From positions 186,001-250,000 of the forward strand of contig NZ_JACMYC010000005.1 of the NCBI RefSeq assembly GCF_014266025.1: a stretch of 64,000 nt of DNA. Direction: 5' to 3'. A program made the position numbers and the translations under genes. Origin of the DNA: Nocardioides deserti. GTDB taxonomy: Bacteria > Actinomycetota > Actinomycetes > Propionibacteriales > Nocardioidaceae. Positions within the stretch are counted from its first letter, which is position 1, and each line of letters begins with the position of its first letter. A model generated the notes under the pieces. That model was given only the letters and a program-made list of their open reading frames with translations. It was not told the DNA's origin and ran no database searches. Below are positions 32,968 through 39,603 of the stretch, piece after piece.

Positions 32968-33207
32968 CTATTTCTCCTCCACAGCCCGTGGAGGACCGTC
33001 GTCCCAGGTCAGCCGCCCGCCGGTGCGCCGCTCGGGCGTGTCCTCCCCAGGCTCCTCCCAGGTTCCGCCGCGTGTCGTCCACGGGTCCGGCGGTCGGTCC
33101 ACAGCCGTGTCCACAGGTTCGTCCACAGGCTGAGGATCGCGGGCGTTGACCGTCGTCCCCGCCGAACCTAGCGTGAGGAGCAGACGAGGCCCCCGGGCCC
33201 GGCGCAC
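32968..33207 (-). CDS. Possible small protein upstream of the PHP gene (doubtful)
   Basis: A 79-codon frame ending 17 bp before the PHP start. It contains a short PVDE/PVDT/AVDR repeat (from three TCCACAG units at exact 12-bp steps, 33098-33128) and a Trp/Asp-rich C-terminus. No ribosome site is convincing, and its ATG lies inside the hairpin at 33185-33255. It could equally be non-coding leader DNA. The gap 32951-33291 otherwise holds an 8-bp inverted repeat, TCCTCCAC..GTGGAGGA (32975-32995), just upstream of the PHP start. Confidence 0.3.
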   Translation of the reverse strand: MRRARGPRLLLTLGSAGTTVNARDPQPVDEPVDTAVDRPPDPWTTRGGTWEEPGEDTPERRTGGRLTWDDGPPRAVEEK

Positions 33208-33255
33208 GACATCCGCAAGGGGAAGGCGGGTGTCGCGCGGCGGCCGGGGGCCTCG
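33185..33255 (-). terminator. Large GC-rich hairpin downstream of the crotonase gene
   Basis: The perfect 12-bp outer arms CGAGGCCCCCGG / CCGGGGGCCTCG (33185-33196, 33244-33255) extend inward through GCACGACATCCGC paired with GCGGGTGTCGCGC, with few mismatches. It starts 37 bp after the crotonase stop. It probably acts as a terminator or a stable 3' end; no T-tract follows. Confidence 0.55.
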
Positions 33256-33291
33256 CCACGTACGGGGTGGCCGGCGGTCACTCGCCGGTGC

Positions 33292-34086
33292 TCATTCGCC
33301 GGTGAAGGCCGGGGGCCGCTTCTCGCGGCTGGCGCGGATGCCCTCCTGCAGGTCGGCGGTGGCGAGCGTGATCGGCTGGGCCATCGCCTCCCACTGGATG
33401 CACGCCTCGAAGTCGCGGTGGCCGCCGTCGAGCAGCGCCAGCTTGGTCAGCCTGCTCGCGATCGGCGCGGTGGCGGCGATGCCGTGGGCGGCCTCCATGA
33501 CCTCGTCGAGGAAGCCCCCGGGCTCGATGACCCGGGACACCATGCCCATGGTCAGCGCCTCGTCTGCCTGGACCACCCGGCCGGTCAGGAGCAGATCGCG
33601 CGCGTGCGCCTCGCCGACCACGTTGGGCAGCAGGTAGGTGCCGGCCATGCCCGCGTGCATGCCGAGCTTCACGAAAGGGGCGCCGAGCCTGGCGCCACGG
33701 GCGGCGTACCGGATGTCGCAGGCCAGGGCCAGGCACAGCCCGGCCCCGATGGCCGCTCCGTTGACGGCGGCGATCGTCGGCACCTCGAGCTTCCGGATCG
33801 AGAGCCAGGCCCGGTAGAACGCCATCATCCGGGTCCGCAGGTAGTCGACCGACGCGTCCGGCTCGCTCGCGATCCAGCCGGTGTTGCCGCCGGAGCAGAA
33901 CGCCGACCCCTCACCGGTCACGACGACGGCGCGCACCGACCTGTCGGCCGCGAGCTCGTCGATCGCCCGCACCCAGGAGGCGGTCATCTCGTCGGACATC
34001 GCGTTGCGCATGTCCGGGTTGTCGAGGGTCAGGACGGCCACGCCGTCGTCGGTCCGGTCCAGACGGAGGTGGGTGAGGTCAGCCAT
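33292..34086 (-). CDS. Enoyl-CoA hydratase/isomerase-family protein
   Basis: A 264-residue crotonase. The oxyanion loop FCSGGNT lies at 63-69, with the second loop GAAIGAGLCLALACD at about 110-124. The two positions that carry catalytic glutamates in hydratases are not acidic here (AGLCLA instead of GGCELA; APFVKLGMHAG instead of xPExxLG). It may therefore be an isomerase, hydrolase or other crotonase reaction rather than a hydratase. The ATG at 34086 is the family start; the longer frame upstream is not crotonase. It is monocistronic, divergent from the DUF5679 gene. Confidence 0.82.
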   Translation of the reverse strand: MADLTHLRLDRTDDGVAVLTLDNPDMRNAMSDEMTASWVRAIDELAADRSVRAVVVTGEGSAFCSGGNTGWIASEPDASVDYLRTRMMAFYRAWLSIRKLEVPTIAAVNGAAIGAGLCLALACDIRYAARGARLGAPFVKLGMHAGMAGTYLLPNVVGEAHARDLLLTGRVVQADEALTMGMVSRVIEPGGFLDEVMEAAHGIAATAPIASRLTKLALLDGGHRDFEACIQWEAMAQPITLATADLQEGIRASREKRPPAFTGE

Positions 34087-34278
34087 GGGCGGCAGGCTAC
34101 CGACGGCGCTCCTCGGGCCGCGGAGCGCCTGCGGGGCCGGAACGGCGCGGTGTCGTATCGTCGAGAACGGTCCGGCGGCGTCTCGCCGTGGGACACCGGC
34201 GGGCATCCCCTGCGTCCCGTCGCGACCACCGAGTGAGACCCGAGGAAGACCCGCATGGGTCTAGGCAAGGAGGCCGTC

Positions 34279-34437
34279 ATGGCGGAGACCTGGAGCGGCG
34301 AGTTCTACTGCGTCAAGTGCAAGGAGAAGCGCGAGGCGGAGGGCGAGGTCAAGGTCAACGACAAGGGCACCCGCATGGCCAAGGCCGTGTGCCCCGTCTG
34401 CAGCACCAACCTCAACCGCATCCTCGGCAAGGCCTGA
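34279..34437 (+). CDS. Small zinc-ribbon protein (DUF5679-like)
   Basis: A 52-residue protein with two CxxC pairs: YCVKCKEKRE near the start and AVCPVCSTNLNRIL at the end, a compact zinc ribbon. It matches the DUF5679 layout common in actinobacteria. The ATG at 34279 has a perfect AAGGAGG 6 bp upstream. An in-frame ATG at 34255 would add eight residues encoded by the ribosome site itself, so the shorter form is preferred. It may bind nucleic acid or a partner protein; the role is unknown. Confidence 0.82.
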   Translation: MAETWSGEFYCVKCKEKREAEGEVKVNDKGTRMAKAVCPVCSTNLNRILGKA

Positions 34438-34466
34438 GGCTCCGAGCCCCACGCACCGAGACGCTG

Positions 34467-34502
34467 TCCGGCGGCGCTCCCCCTCGTGGGAGCGCCGCCG
34501 GA
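34467..34502. terminator. Perfect 15-bp hairpin after the zinc-ribbon gene
   Basis: TCCGGCGGCGCTCCC (34467-34481) and its exact complement (34488-34502) around a 6-nt loop, 29 bp after the stop. There is no T-tract. It sits in the convergent junction with the cyclodehydratase-like gene, so it may serve as a terminator in either direction. Confidence 0.6.
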
Positions 34503-34554
34503 GTCGTCCCTGGCTGTTGACGGCTGTCGACCGACGGCTGTCGACGGCTGCTCC

Positions 34555-34590
34555 GTGACCGCCGGCCGCCGGCCGCCGGCCGGAGGTCAC
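34555..34590. repeat. Second palindrome of the 34.4-34.6 kb convergent junction
   Basis: GTGACC (34555-34560) and GGTCAC (34585-34590) bracket three GCCGGCC units. It overlaps the stop of the cyclodehydratase-like gene. Just before it, GACGGCTGTCGAC-type direct repeats fill 34518-34551. Confidence 0.6.
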
Positions 34591-35423
34591 GCGGTGCGGG
34601 CGACCCCGAGGTCGGTCCCGAGGTCGGCCCAGGCGCAGCCGCAGTGCGGGTGCGGGTCGACGGTCACCCGCTCCGGCACGACCCCGCCGAGCTCGTACGC
34701 CGCGCCCCAGGTCGAGGGCTGGTCGCCCTCGGCCCACGCGACCAGGTCGCGGACCGCCCAGGCCAGCGCGAGCGCGACGACCACCGGGTCGCACGCGGCC
34801 GCGGGGGCCCGGGCGAGCTGCTCGAGCACGACCGCCCGCCGCGGGTCGGCCTCCGCCCGCCGCGCGTCCGCGCACCGCAGGCAGCCGGTCCGGCCGGGCA
34901 CCACGAACGGGCCGACGGTGCACCCGCCCTCGCGTCCGGCCACGGCCAGGTGCGGGACGCCGGCGCGCAGGCAGCCGTCGAGCCGGTCGCGCGCGACCAC
35001 GCCGGGCGCCAGCGCCACGTGCACGCTCGCCGAGCCCGGCGCCGTCACCGGCAGGCCGGCGGCGACCAGCAGCGGCACGACCTGCTCGACCAGGGCCGGC
35101 GGCGCGTCCACCGAGATCGAGGTCGCCGCGCGGCGCGCCAGCCGACGAGCCGCGTCGTCACCGTGCCGGGCGCGGGCGGCCTCGACGGACGCGCGCCCTC
35201 CCGGCCGGGCGTCGACCAGCAGGCCCGCCGCCTCGAGCCCGACCAGCACGCGGTCGGCCACCGGGCCACCCTCGGGCCGGGCCCCGCGGACGACCGCGTC
35301 GAGCACGCGGCGTACCTCCGCGGAGTCGGGCAGCACCACCCGCCGCGGCGGGTCGAGCCCGACCTGGAGGTGCCCGTCGTCGCGACGGGCGACGACCAGT
35401 CCGGGGCGCAGCGTGCGGCTCAT
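34587..35423 (-). CDS. Orphan cyclodehydratase-like (ThiF/E1-type, TOMM-associated) protein
   Basis: A 278-residue protein. The N-terminal 130 residues are a winged-helix-like region. The C-terminal part has GREGGCTVGPFVVPGRTGCLRCADARRAE and ends with DPHPHCGCAW, so a Cys4 zinc site (CLRC and CGC) is likely. This 'VGPxVxPGxTxCLRC' signature is typical of 'TOMM precursor leader peptide-binding' / bacteriocin cyclodehydratase proteins. No YcaO, dehydrogenase or precursor peptide lies in the window. The ATG at 35423 follows a non-coding-looking stretch. Its role here is unknown; it may load a substrate other than a RiPP. Confidence 0.65.
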   Translation of the reverse strand: MSRTLRPGLVVARRDDGHLQVGLDPPRRVVLPDSAEVRRVLDAVVRGARPEGGPVADRVLVGLEAAGLLVDARPGGRASVEAARARHGDDAARRLARRAATSISVDAPPALVEQVVPLLVAAGLPVTAPGSASVHVALAPGVVARDRLDGCLRAGVPHLAVAGREGGCTVGPFVVPGRTGCLRCADARRAEADPRRAVVLEQLARAPAAACDPVVVALALAWAVRDLVAWAEGDQPSTWGAAYELGGVVPERVTVDPHPHCGCAWADLGTDLGVARTA

Positions 35424-35482
35424 GCCGGCAGCGTCACACGCCGCCGCGAGGCGCGCGACCGGTCCTCCACAGGGGTGGGCGG

Positions 35483-35662
35483 CTACCAGTGCTCGCTGTC
35501 GAGCTTGCCCTCCATCGCGCGGAGGTGCTCGCGGGAGCAGGCGTCGCAGAAGGTGCGGGGCCGGCCGTTCTCGAGGGCGGTCGTCCAGGTGAGGCTGCGG
35601 ACCAGGTCGGTCTCCTGCCGGCCACACCAGGCGCACGTGCGCGGCAGCTCGGGGTCGTCCAT
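35483..35662 (-). CDS. Small treble-clef/zinc-ribbon protein
   Basis: A 59-residue acidic-start protein with CAWCGRQETDLVRS and FCDACSREHLRAMEG: two CxxC pairs about 30 residues apart. Such small proteins are annotated only as hypothetical. It lies between the whiB7 unit's terminator hairpin and the cyclodehydratase-like gene, which starts 60 bp further on the same strand, so the two may be cotranscribed. Confidence 0.7.
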   Translation of the reverse strand: MDDPELPRTCAWCGRQETDLVRSLTWTTALENGRPRTFCDACSREHLRAMEGKLDSEHW

Positions 35663-35695
35663 CGTTCGAGGGTAGCGAGAACGGCCGTGGACGCC

Positions 35696-35732
35696 GAGGA
35701 GCCCGGCACCACGTCGTGGCGCCGGGCTCCTC
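35696..35732 (-). terminator. Hairpin closing the whiB7 - small-gene unit
   Basis: GAGGAGCCCGGC (35696-35707) pairs perfectly with 35721-35732, extended inward by ACCAC/GTGG. It lies 39 bp after the stop of the second small paralogous gene, with no T-tract. Confidence 0.55.
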
Positions 35733-35770
35733 TCTTGCATCACCCGCGATCAGGGTGAGGTCGGTCCGCG

Positions 35771-35965
35771 TCAGAGAGCACGGGCCAGGGCGAGGCGCGC
35801 CTGCTGCGCAGCCCGCTCGGCCTTGCGGCTCAGGCGGAGGGCACGGGCCATCTCGTGGCCGCGGCGGGACTGTTGCGCCTCTCCCAGGCGCGCGGCCTGT
35901 TGTGCGCGGGCCAGGTTCTCGTGGAGAAGATTCATGTCGGTGCTCCGGTTCTGGTCGGTGGTCAT
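35771..35965 (-). CDS. Small basic helical protein, tandem paralogue 2
   Basis: A 64-residue protein, or 54 residues if the second ATG (35935) is used. From MNLLHENLARAQQAARLGE it aligns without a gap over 54 residues to the neighbouring gene at 35998-36162, sharing the MNxL start, ARLGEA, RR, AR, the RKAE-A-QQAR core and the LARAL ending. Composition (Ala, Arg, Gln, Leu) predicts a single amphipathic helix. It is the last gene of the whiB7 unit before a strong hairpin. No family is known to me. Confidence 0.6.
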   Translation of the reverse strand: MTTDQNRSTDMNLLHENLARAQQAARLGEAQQSRRGHEMARALRLSRKAERAAQQARLALARAL

Positions 35966-35997
35966 GGTGAGGTCGGTCCTTCGGGTGTCAGGCGCGC

Positions 35998-36162
35998 TCA
36001 GAGCGCTCGGGCGAGGTCGGTCCGGGCCTGCTGCACGGCCTGCTCGGCCTTGCGGTGGTTCCGGATCGAGCGGGCCAGCTGGGAGGACCTGCGGGCTCGC
36101 GTCGCCTCGCCGAGGCGCGCGTCCATGTGCGCGCGGGCGATCTCTACGGTCAGGTGGTTCAT
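35998..36162 (-). CDS. Small basic helical protein, tandem paralogue 1
   Basis: A 54-residue protein starting MNHLTVEIARAHMDARLGEA and ending QQARTDLARAL. It is preceded by AAGGACG 9 bp before the ATG. It is paralogous to the gene 32 bp downstream (35771-35965): the same length from MN to LARAL, gapless, and clearly similar. It lies 84 bp after whiB7 on the same strand with no terminator between, so it should be induced when whiB7 is. The function is unknown; a helical nucleic-acid- or ribosome-binding peptide is possible. Confidence 0.6.
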   Translation of the reverse strand: MNHLTVEIARAHMDARLGEATRARRSSQLARSIRNHRKAEQAVQQARTDLARAL

Positions 36163-36200
36163 CGCGACGTCCTTGTCGTGAGTGAGGGATGTTGGTCGGG

Positions 36201-36230
36201 TGGTGCGGTGCTGCGTGGTGCGGTGCTGCG
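36201..36230. repeat. 15-bp tandem duplication between whiB7 and the small paralogues
   Basis: TGGTGCGGTGCTGCG occurs twice in tandem, followed by a partial third copy. It lies in the non-coding spacer just after the whiB7 stop. Confidence 0.8.
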
Positions 36231-36246
36231 TGGTGCCGGCCGCCGG

Positions 36247-36564
36247 TCAGGCGGCGTCGTTCTTGCGGGGACGGCCACGGGGCCGCTTGCGGGGGATCAC
36301 CACTCCCTGGAGGAAGAGCTGTCCGCCCCAGACACCCCAGGGCTCGCGACGGTCGAGGGCCCCGTCGAGGCACAGGGCCTGGACCGGGCACTCCTGGCAG
36401 AGAGCCTTGGCGTGCTCCACGTCGGACGGGGACTCGGCGAACCACAGCTCGGGGTTGTTCACCCGGCACGGCAGCAGCTCGTCGTCCACCGAGGCCGCCT
36501 GGTCGTGCAGGAGGCCGAGGGTGGGCTCCGCTGCAGGGCTGCGGTCGAGAACGCTGATGGTCAT
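36247..36564 (-). CDS. whiB7: WhiB7 iron-sulfur transcriptional regulator
   Basis: A 105-residue Wbl protein. Four cysteines for the [4Fe-4S] cluster lie in LLPCRVN, ALCQECPVQALC, then the GVWGG turn that contacts sigma-A. The C-terminal RGRPRK AT-hook separates WhiB7 from all other WhiB proteins. It activates intrinsic multidrug-resistance genes after translation stress. AAGGAGGTGA lies just upstream of the ATG. The gene has a leader of about 390 nt with an upstream ORF and an attenuator, and sits next to uvrD2 as in mycobacteria. Confidence 0.93.
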   Translation of the reverse strand: MTISVLDRSPAAEPTLGLLHDQAASVDDELLPCRVNNPELWFAESPSDVEHAKALCQECPVQALCLDGALDRREPWGVWGGQLFLQGVVIPRKRPRGRPRKNDAA

Positions 36565-36612
36565 GTTTCACCTCCTTGTTTGCTCTGATCGCGGGTGTGC
36601 GGGAAATCAGAA

Positions 36613-36647
36613 AGGCCGCGGATCCCGGGTTTCGGGTTCCGCGGCCT
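36613..36647 (-). terminator. Attenuator hairpin in the whiB7 leader
   Basis: AGGCCGCGGA (36613-36622) pairs perfectly with TCCGCGGCCT (36638-36647), with an inner CCCG/CGGG. On the minus strand the hairpin is followed by TTTCTGATTT, so it is an intrinsic terminator 48 bp before the whiB7 start, within its own transcript. The competing structure is annotated separately. Confidence 0.75.
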
Positions 36648-36695
36648 GGAGGTCGCCGGTGCTGAGGAGTCTCAGCAGATCGGTGGTCTCCAGGC
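36644..36695 (-). promoter_or_regulatory. Candidate antiterminator pairing in the whiB7 leader
   Basis: GCCTGGAG occurs on the plus strand at 36644-36651 and its exact complement CTCCAGGC at 36688-36695. The first segment includes the 5' arm of the terminator and the second lies in the last codons of the upstream ORF. The pairing excludes the terminator. A ribosome finishing the upstream ORF would cover the second segment. A small GCTGAG/CTCAGC hairpin (36661-36676) spans the upstream-ORF stop. Confidence 0.55.
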
Positions 36696-36887
36696 GGTGG
36701 TACCCGGGAAGTAGGCCTGCGTGCGGGCCGCGTCGCGCTTGCCGGCGATGGCCGCGGGAAGGACGGAGTCCTCCCGACGATCGCGGACGATGACACCGGT
36801 GGCGCCGATCGAGGCGTGGCCGCACGTGGGCATGGCGAAGCGGGACGGGGTCTGAGCCGTCATCCACAGGTTCACGGTGCTGTTCAT
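36672..36887 (-). CDS. Upstream ORF in the whiB7 leader
   Basis: A 71-codon ORF beginning MNSTVNLWMTAQTPSRF with a strong AAGGAGG 11 bp upstream of its ATG, and ending 25 bp before the attenuator hairpin. It lies wholly between the whiB7 promoter and whiB7. As known for whiB7/wblC leaders in mycobacteria and Streptomyces, translation of such an ORF sets whether transcription reads through into whiB7. The peptide has a Met/Ser-rich start and a Trp/Pro-rich end and no recognised domain, so it is probably regulatory rather than functional. Confidence 0.7.
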   Translation of the reverse strand: MNSTVNLWMTAQTPSRFAMPTCGHASIGATGVIVRDRREDSVLPAAIAGKRDAARTQAYFPGTTAWRPPIC

Positions 36888-36961
36888 CGCGGGGCCACCT
36901 CCTTCGGTGCTTCGGGCGCCGGTCTTGTCAGGACCGTCGTGCGCGTTGGCTGGTGACGTGA

Positions 36962-37000
36962 AGTTAGCGCCCCGGCTCGGTAAGGGGCAAACCATTTATT
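36962..37000 (-). promoter_or_regulatory. whiB7 promoter with AT-hook site
   Basis: On the minus strand AATAAATGGT (an AT-rich tract rare in this DNA) lies directly upstream of TTGCCC (-35, 36985-36990). CTAACT (-10, 36962-36967) follows after 17 bp. WhiB7-activated promoters are known to have an AT-rich element just upstream of the -35 box, which fits autoregulation. Confidence 0.65.
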
Positions 37001-37098
37001 GGGCATTTCGCCGATTTCTTCTTCAACCGTTTCCGGGGCAACCGGCACGGCTGCTCGGGCGTGCGCGGCCCGATCTCGGCTGACCTGCGCAAACGGCC

Positions 37099-39120
37099 TC
37101 AGCCGACGAGGTCGAGCACGTCCTCGCCGTACTTATCGACCTTCGAGCGGCCTATACCACTGATCCGCAGCATCGCCTCGGGCGTCTGCGGCTTGTGCTC
37201 GGCGATGAGCTGCAGGGTGGCGTCGGTGAAGACGACGAACGCCGGCACCGACTCGGCATCGGCCCGCTCCTTGCGCCACGTGCGCAGCCGCTCGAAGAGC
37301 TCCTCGTCGTACGACGCGGGGCAGTCGTGGCAGCGGCCGCGCTTCTTCTCGATGGCGCTCGTCAGCGGCTTGCCGCACTCGCGGCAGCCGGCGACCTTGC
37401 GCCGCCGCGGCTGGTCCTGCGCCCGGGACTCCTCCGGCAGCAGTGGGTCGAGGAACCGCGAGGGCCGTCGCGACGCGCGGCCGCCCGGGTTGCGCGCGGC
37501 CGCCCACGACAGCGCGAGGTCGAGGCGGGCCCGCGTCATGCCGACGTACAGCAGCCGCCGCTCCTCCTCGACCGCGAGCGGGGTGTCGGCGTAGGTGATC
37601 GGGAGCGTGCCGTCCTGGAGACCACAGAGGAAGACCGAGTCCCACTCCAGGCCCTTGGCGGCGTGGAAGGTCGCCAGCGTGACGCCGTCGGCGACCGGCG
37701 CGTGCTGCTCGGCGGCGCGGCGGTCGAGGTCGGCCACGAACGCCTCGAGGTCTCCCCCGCCGGCCTCGAACTCGCTCGCCTGGTCGACCAGCGCCTGCCA
37801 GGACTCCCATCGGTCGCGGGTCTGGCCGCGGGCCGCCGGCGCCTCGGGCGTCCACCCCATGCCGGCCAGCGTCGCGGTGACGGTGCCGACGACGCCGACG
37901 CCCTCCCCGGATCGGGCGGCGCCGCGGATGCGCGTCACCGCCTCGCGCACCTCGGGGCGGTCGAAGAATCGGGCGGCGCCACGGACGACGTACGGGATCC
38001 GCCGGGCGGCGAGCGCCTCCTCGAACGCCTCGGACTGCGCGTTGATGCGGAACAGGATCGCCACCTCGCCGAGCGGGCGGCCGGCGTCGCGGAGCTTGAG
38101 GATGCGCGCGGCGACGTCCTCGGCCTCGGCGACCTCGTCGGGGCGCGCGGAGTAGGTGACCGGCGGGCCGGACGGACGCTGCGCGCGCAGGTCGACGCCC
38201 TGGCTCGGCGTCCCCGCGAGCAGCGTGTTGGCCGCGTCGACGACCTGCGGCGTGGAGCGGTAGTTGCGGACCAGCTCGACCGAGGTGGTGCCCGGGTAGC
38301 GCTTGGGGAAGTCGCGCAGGTAGTCGGCGTTCGCGCCGGCGAAGGAGTAGATCGTCTGCGCCGGGTCGCCGACGACGCAGAGCTCGTCGCGGCCACCGAG
38401 CCACAGGTCGAGCAGGGCGGACTGGAGCGGCGAGACGTCCTGGAACTCGTCGACGACGAAGAACTTGTACTGCCGGCGCACCTGCGCCGCGACCCGCTCG
38501 TCCTCGGCGAGCATGCCGGCGGTCAGCAGCAGGACGTCCTCCATGTCCATCCGGCCCGACTCACGCTTGGCGTCCTCGTAGCTGCTGAACACCCGGCCGA
38601 CGGCGTGGTGGTCGAGGTTGGTGACGCTGCGCCCGCGCGCCGCCGCCACCCGCGGGTAGTCGTCGGGCTGGACGTTGCTCACCTTCGCCCACTCGACCTC
38701 CGAGGCGAGGTCGCGCAGCAGCGCCTGGTCCGCGGAGATCCGCTGCCGGCGGGCGGCCGTCGCGAGCAGGCCGATCTTGGACTCGATGAGCTGGGGCAGC
38801 TCGGTGCCGTGCACGTGCGGCCAGAAGTACCGCAGCTGGCGCAGCGCCGCGGAGTGGAACGTGCGCGCCTGCACGCCGCCGGCCCCCAGCGTGCGCAGCC
38901 GCCCCCGCATCTCGCCGGCCGCGCGGGTGGTGAAGGTGACCGCCAGGACCTCGGTCGGCGCGTAGACACCCGTCGCGACGCCGTACGCGATGCGGTGCGT
39001 GATCGCGCGGGTCTTGCCGGTGCCCGCACCGGCCAGCACGCGGACCGGCCCCCGCAGCGCCTCGGCGACCCGACGCTGCTCCGGGTCGAGCGCGGCGAGC
39101 AGGTCGTCGGGGCCGGTCAT
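37099..39120 (-). CDS. uvrD2: Superfamily 1 DNA helicase UvrD2 with HRDC domain
   Basis: A 673-residue 3'-5' DNA helicase. Walker A GAGTGKT lies at 31-37, Walker B FVVDEFQDVSPLQ follows, then motif VI YVGMTRARLDLALSWA. After the helicase core comes a Cys-rich segment with CRECGKPL..CHDC (a tetracysteine motif) and a C-terminal HRDC domain (about 600-673, ending ISGIGRSKVDKYGEDVLDLV). This arrangement is specific to mycobacterial-type UvrD2. The ATG at 39120 is chosen; longer frames run through the divergent mycoredoxin gene. Its neighbours whiB7 and mrx1 are the same in M. tuberculosis. Confidence 0.92.
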   Translation of the reverse strand: MTGPDDLLAALDPEQRRVAEALRGPVRVLAGAGTGKTRAITHRIAYGVATGVYAPTEVLAVTFTTRAAGEMRGRLRTLGAGGVQARTFHSAALRQLRYFWPHVHGTELPQLIESKIGLLATAARRQRISADQALLRDLASEVEWAKVSNVQPDDYPRVAAARGRSVTNLDHHAVGRVFSSYEDAKRESGRMDMEDVLLLTAGMLAEDERVAAQVRRQYKFFVVDEFQDVSPLQSALLDLWLGGRDELCVVGDPAQTIYSFAGANADYLRDFPKRYPGTTSVELVRNYRSTPQVVDAANTLLAGTPSQGVDLRAQRPSGPPVTYSARPDEVAEAEDVAARILKLRDAGRPLGEVAILFRINAQSEAFEEALAARRIPYVVRGAARFFDRPEVREAVTRIRGAARSGEGVGVVGTVTATLAGMGWTPEAPAARGQTRDRWESWQALVDQASEFEAGGGDLEAFVADLDRRAAEQHAPVADGVTLATFHAAKGLEWDSVFLCGLQDGTLPITYADTPLAVEEERRLLYVGMTRARLDLALSWAAARNPGGRASRRPSRFLDPLLPEESRAQDQPRRRKVAGCRECGKPLTSAIEKKRGRCHDCPASYDEELFERLRTWRKERADAESVPAFVVFTDATLQLIAEHKPQTPEAMLRISGIGRSKVDKYGEDVLDLVG

Positions 39121-39195
39121 GGAAGGGAACAACTCCTGAGGGACGGTGGTTTGATCAGGTGTTCCAGACCCTAGACGCCGGAGGCGACAGTCCAG

Positions 39196-39444
39196 ATGAG
39201 CGGCCAGTTCACGATGTACACGACCCCGTGGTGCGGCTACTGCCACCGGCTCAAGAGCCAGCTCGACCGCGAGGGCATCACCTACGACGTCGTCGACATC
39301 GAGCAGGCGCCCGAGGCCGCGAAGATCGTCGAGTCCGCCAACAACGGCAACCAGACCGTCCCCACGCTCGTCTACCCCGACGGAACCGCCCAGACCAACC
39401 CCTCCCTCGCGCAGGTCAAGGAGAAGCTGGCCGCGATCGCCTGA
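39196..39444 (+). CDS. mrx1: Mycoredoxin
   Basis: An 82-residue glutaredoxin-fold protein with the CGYC active site (Cys13, Cys16) in YTTPWCGYCHRL and the cis-Pro TVPTLVYPDG loop. In actinobacteria it reduces mycothiol mixed disulphides, since glutathione is absent. It is divergent from uvrD2 over a 75-bp gap, with GGAGG 12 bp before the ATG. A 70-bp family 1 palindrome lies 53 bp after the stop. Confidence 0.93.
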   Translation: MSGQFTMYTTPWCGYCHRLKSQLDREGITYDVVDIEQAPEAAKIVESANNGNQTVPTLVYPDGTAQTNPSLAQVKEKLAAIA

Positions 39445-39497
39445 TCCCCGGCCCAGGCCCAGACCCGGGCCCGGGCTCGGCGCGACCGCGTCGCCCT

Positions 39498-39567
39498 TGT
39501 AACGCGACGTTCGCCGCTCTACCTGCACGCTGCAACGTGCAGATAGAGCGGCGAACCTGTCGTTACA
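39498..39567. repeat. 70-bp intergenic palindrome, family 1, copy B
   Basis: TGTAACG and CGTTACA ends enclose 21-bp arms (39509-39529 against 39536-39556) with a single mismatch. It has the same length as, and mostly the same sequence as, the copy at 13644-13713. It lies between the convergent mycoredoxin and nudC genes. Confidence 0.85.
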
Positions 39568-39603
39568 TGCGCGTACGCCGCCCGCCCCGGCGGCGCGGGG
39601 AGG

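Noticed and set aside
33098..33128. TCCACAG cluster as an origin of replication (DnaA boxes)
   Set aside because: Only three units, no AT-rich unwinding region and no dnaA/dnaN nearby; not enough for oriC.
34255..34278. Upstream ATG as start of the DUF5679-like gene
   Set aside because: The AAGGAGG six bases before the second ATG is a better ribosome site and would itself be coding if the first ATG were used.
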